Assembly (NCBI RefSeq): GCF_003664645.1
Contig: NZ_RCHC01000014.1
Coordinates: 40,315-104,314 of the forward strand
From: Acinetobacter chengduensis
GTDB lineage: Bacteria; Pseudomonadota; Gammaproteobacteria; Pseudomonadales; Moraxellaceae
Direction of reading: 5' to 3'
DNA length: 64,000 bases
The translations under genes were made by a program, and so were the position numbers. Below, one piece after another: positions 61,070 to 64,000 of this stretch (positions are counted from its first letter, which is position 1; each line of letters begins with the position of its first letter). The notes beneath the pieces are model-generated. The model was not told where the DNA came from. It ran no database searches and saw only the letters and a list, made by a program, of their open reading frames with translations.

Positions 61070-64000
61070 ATGAATCACATGAAGGATTTAATAACAGCTA
61101 TTTTGGTTAAACAGCCCAAACTTACTGCTAGAGAAATTGCCAAAACTCTTGGTATTGAAAAGAAAGAAGTGAATGCTTTTTTATATCAAAATCAAGATAT
61201 ATTTTCACAAGATGAAGCCTTTTGCTGGTCTTTAGCTATAAACCCGTCAGTTAAAAATTTAGAAAGACCAATGATGAACTCTGAACTTGAATTAAATGAT
61301 ATTGTTAAAAATAAACTGATTCAATTGTTGGATTATGTATCTCATCAAGCTGAGGATACTCAAAAAATTCAATATGAAATGAGTGGTAATAGATTTTATT
61401 CTTATGATCTAGAAAAACTTCGTGGCTTAAAAATTCTGAATGATGACGATTGGTGGTTTCAAATTGAAAGATTACAGCTTCAATCGATGCCGAAACCATC
61501 TGAAATACTCTCTTCATATATTCATTTTGATGCCGAAAAAGAACCCACTGTTAACTTTTCTAGTTTAAATAAGATTGTATTTTTCAAAGAAGTTCATCAA
61601 TTCCGCTTGCCCTACAGTAGCGTGACATGTGATTTGATTACTAAAATTGACATACTTCAGAAGCTATTCAAAGAATTCGAAAGTTATCAAAATATTTGGA
61701 AAGATTGGAAACAAAATAACGATGAGATTAAAAAATCTATTGTTGTTTACGATAAGTTATTCTCATGGAATACAGCGATTAATTTAGGTGGAACAGGTGA
61801 TGGTGAAGAAATTGTTGCAGGCTTTGGCTTAGTTGACTGGGTACTTCCAACGACTCAAAAATCTTACTCATATCCTCTTATTACTATCCCGTTAGAAATG
61901 GAGATAGAAAAAAATGGATTAATACGTGTAGGTGCCAAAGATACACGTGCCAATATAGAAATGGATGCCATCTTATTAGAGGATGATCTGCCTACTTCAG
62001 GACAAGTAAAAGTAACCTTAAAAGAAAACTTAAATAATGGTCGCTCATTACGCCTATTTGAAAGGGAAACTTACTCTGATCTAGTTAATGCCTTCGTCGC
62101 GAATATTTTTTCAAAAGGAGCAATTGTTGAGGCTGAAAATAGGGCTATACCATCTAAAAATCTAGCGGTGACATTAACATCAGTATTGTTTAGTCGTCCT
62201 AAAAGAAATTCTATTTTAAGCGATGACATTGAGTTATTAAAAACTAAACTTAATGACCCTTCAGTGGCTATACCTGAACAACCTTTATCGTTAGTGACAG
62301 AATTAAAAAGCGATATTAATCAAAAAGAGACTTATAGTTTTAGAGGGCGTTCTGGTACTGAGGGATTCGGATCAAAAGTTGAAGAGCTTTATTTCCCGCT
62401 GCCTTATAACAAAGAACAAATTACTATTGTTCAGAATCTGCTAACCAGCAGTGGTGTAGTGGTGCAAGGTCCACCAGGTACAGGCAAAACACATAGTATT
62501 GCCAATATTATCTGTCACTATTTGGCGAATGGTAAAAAAGTACTGGTAACTGCACAGCAGTCACATGTCCTTAAAACAGTACATGAAAAGATTCCTGATG
62601 AATTAAAGCCTTTAGTAGTCAGTCGCATTGGTTCAAGCAAAGAAAGTAAAAATCAGCTTGAATCTTCAATCGATTTGATTGTGCAAAAAATTACCCAAAT
62701 GAATGTTGCAGAAGTTCGAAAAACGATCGAAGTTCTAAAACATCAAATAGATCATAACCATCATGAAATGGCTTTGATTGATCGAGAAATATATAACTTT
62801 GCAGAAAAGCATTATCAAAATATTGAAGTAGATGGTAATAAAAAATTACCTATGGATATCGTGAAAACGGTATTAGAAAGTAGAGCATCCTGCGAATGGT
62901 TTACCGACCAATTAACTTTGGAGGAAAAAGACCAGTTTCCTTTTTCCCAGATTGAGTTGATTCAATTGAGAGACTCAAGGAAGAAAATAGGTATAAACTT
63001 ACCATACATAAATTATGGACCTCTGCCAGCTCCTGAAAAGCTGTTAGATTCGGCGAGCCTGAAGAAATTAAGTGAGTTCTTAAAAGAAAAAGATGAGATT
63101 GAGGAATTCTTAAAGCAAAATGACCTACATAGTTTCAAGGAAACTATTTCTGAATCAGAAATTAATGAGCTAAGAGATTGGTTAAAGATTTATCTAGAAG
63201 ATCTAAACTTTGTTCTTGATCATGCAGAACCATGGTTATTGAGCTATTTCAAGAAGATAAATGCAGAAGATAAGGCTATGGAACTTGATATCTATAGTAA
63301 CCTTATTCAAGAAGTTCAGCCTTTATTGGAATACAGGAAAACGCTACTAATTGATCCCATAGAGCTGAATTTTGAGATACAACCAAACTCAAAAGAATAT
63401 CAAGCTGTTCAACGTGCTGTTGATACAGGTAAGCCATTTAATTGGTATCATTTTGGTACTGCTGAATTACAAGACCTTTTTAAGTCGATTAAAGTTTCTG
63501 GAAAATATCCTGATACATCAGATGAATGGAAAAGACTTAAAGAATATCTTGATAGAAAGCAGACTCTTAATATCTTTATGAGCAAATGGAATAGTATTGC
63601 CGCACAATTAGACATTCCTTTAATTGAGTTAAATAATCGTAATATCGATGAAATATTAAAAGAGTTCACGCAGCTCATCAGTAGAACCCAAAAATGCCTA
63701 GATTTAAAAAATAAATATTTGGATCAATTTAATGCGAATTATTTAAAAGTTTTTAAGAGAGCTAAATCTTTTGATTTCTACGGATTACCTAAAAATATTG
63801 ATGAGTTGATTCAATTGTTAGGGCAGAAGTTAAAAATATTTAATTTAGAAGTCTATCAACAACAACTGGCTGATCAAATCCTTTATTTATCAGAGTTTGG
63901 TAATAAAATATCAAATCAGTTAAAAAAAATTGTATCTCAGATTGATTCCGATTCATTACATGAAAGTGAACTTGGCGAGTATGCTGATTTATTAAAAAAA
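61070..64000 (+). CDS. HTH-SF1 helicase, accessory gene after BREX (partial, runs off right edge)
   Basis: The frame from ATG 61070 (AGGAA upstream) is open to the window end, 977 codons. Residues about 8-45 look like a winged helix (LTAREIAKTLGIEKKEVNAFL). After about 400 residues of unknown structure comes Walker A GPPGTGKT (467-474) with HSIANIICHYLANGKKVLVT, as in UPF1/Dna2-like SF1 helicases (AAA_11 class). Long coiled segments follow. The rest of the helicase and any C-terminal nuclease (PLD, as in Mokosh type II, is one possibility) lie outside. It begins 54 bases after brxL, is much richer in A+T than the BREX genes, and is probably a separate defence gene. Confidence 0.8.
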   Translation, partial: MNHMKDLITAILVKQPKLTAREIAKTLGIEKKEVNAFLYQNQDIFSQDEAFCWSLAINPSVKNLERPMMNSELELNDIVKNKLIQLLDYVSHQAEDTQKIQYEMSGNRFYSYDLEKLRGLKILNDDDWWFQIERLQLQSMPKPSEILSSYIHFDAEKEPTVNFSSLNKIVFFKEVHQFRLPYSSVTCDLITKIDILQKLFKEFESYQNIWKDWKQNNDEIKKSIVVYDKLFSWNTAINLGGTGDGEEIVAGFGLVDWVLPTTQKSYSYPLITIPLEMEIEKNGLIRVGAKDTRANIEMDAILLEDDLPTSGQVKVTLKENLNNGRSLRLFERETYSDLVNAFVANIFSKGAIVEAENRAIPSKNLAVTLTSVLFSRPKRNSILSDDIELLKTKLNDPSVAIPEQPLSLVTELKSDINQKETYSFRGRSGTEGFGSKVEELYFPLPYNKEQITIVQNLLTSSGVVVQGPPGTGKTHSIANIICHYLANGKKVLVTAQQSHVLKTVHEKIPDELKPLVVSRIGSSKESKNQLESSIDLIVQKITQMNVAEVRKTIEVLKHQIDHNHHEMALIDREIYNFAEKHYQNIEVDGNKKLPMDIVKTVLESRASCEWFTDQLTLEEKDQFPFSQIELIQLRDSRKKIGINLPYINYGPLPAPEKLLDSASLKKLSEFLKEKDEIEEFLKQNDLHSFKETISESEINELRDWLKIYLEDLNFVLDHAEPWLLSYFKKINAEDKAMELDIYSNLIQEVQPLLEYRKTLLIDPIELNFEIQPNSKEYQAVQRAVDTGKPFNWYHFGTAELQDLFKSIKVSGKYPDTSDEWKRLKEYLDRKQTLNIFMSKWNSIAAQLDIPLIELNNRNIDEILKEFTQLISRTQKCLDLKNKYLDQFNANYLKVFKRAKSFDFYGLPKNIDELIQLLGQKLKIFNLEVYQQQLADQILYLSEFGNKISNQLKKIVSQIDSDSLHESELGEYADLLKK

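Overview
The window looks like a piece of a large Acinetobacter plasmid. The left end carries a partial ParA, an iteron-rich origin and a Rep_3-type initiator. An IS30-family insertion follows, and then a long catabolic block whose first half has the exact gene order (pcaU, pcaIJFBDKCHG, quiBCXA) known from the Acinetobacter pca-qui supraoperon. Coding is moderately AT-rich, and codon use and gene content fit Moraxellaceae. Plasmid location is inferred from the replicon genes only; both ends of the window are open.

Layout: 1-2.8 kb replicon (parA, oriV, rep); 3.05-4.1 kb IS30-family element; 4.4-13.7 kb protocatechuate to succinyl-CoA/acetyl-CoA pathway under PcaU with its three-repeat operator; 13.8-20.2 kb periplasmic quinate/shikimate oxidation (quiB, quiC, quiX, quiA), which feeds protocatechuate to the pca enzymes. 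At 20.2-28.4 kb, where ADP1 has the pob genes, there is an IclR-controlled set: MFS transporter, shikimate dehydrogenase-like enzyme, TIM-barrel protein, two paralogous KstD-like flavoproteins and a NIPSNAP protein. The last five are packed tightly, with overlaps or gaps of a few bases. I read this as an uncharacterised alicyclic-acid or aromatisation pathway. 28.5-31.3 kb is decaying: an aldo/keto reductase killed by a TGG-to-TAG change, a Gfo/Idh/MocA oxidoreductase and an IS5-like transposase relic. 31.7-33.5 kb holds five small unrecognised genes, one split at a poly-T run.

From about 34.6 kb rightwards the window is a defence island. It starts with a P4-satellite-like C4/Ash regulatory relic. 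Next come a truncated DUF262/ParB-like HNH nuclease, a small lipoprotein cassette between inverted repeats, and a SAM methyltransferase whose stop overlaps a 26-codon stump of an HNH gene. Then comes a three-gene module: a 1191-aa protein of unknown fold, a 1327-aa SF2-helicase-like protein, and an intact HNH endonuclease homologous to the stump. I name no published system with confidence for it. It is followed by a complete type I BREX locus (brxR, brxA, brxB, brxC, pglX, pglZ, brxL) with its own regulatory dyad and promoter, and by an HTH-SF1 helicase that runs off the right edge.

Best leads: the three-gene helicase/HNH module and its recombination scar; the IclR-flanked alicyclic catabolic cluster; the AT-rich swapped centre of pglX; and the inverted-repeat lipoprotein cassette.
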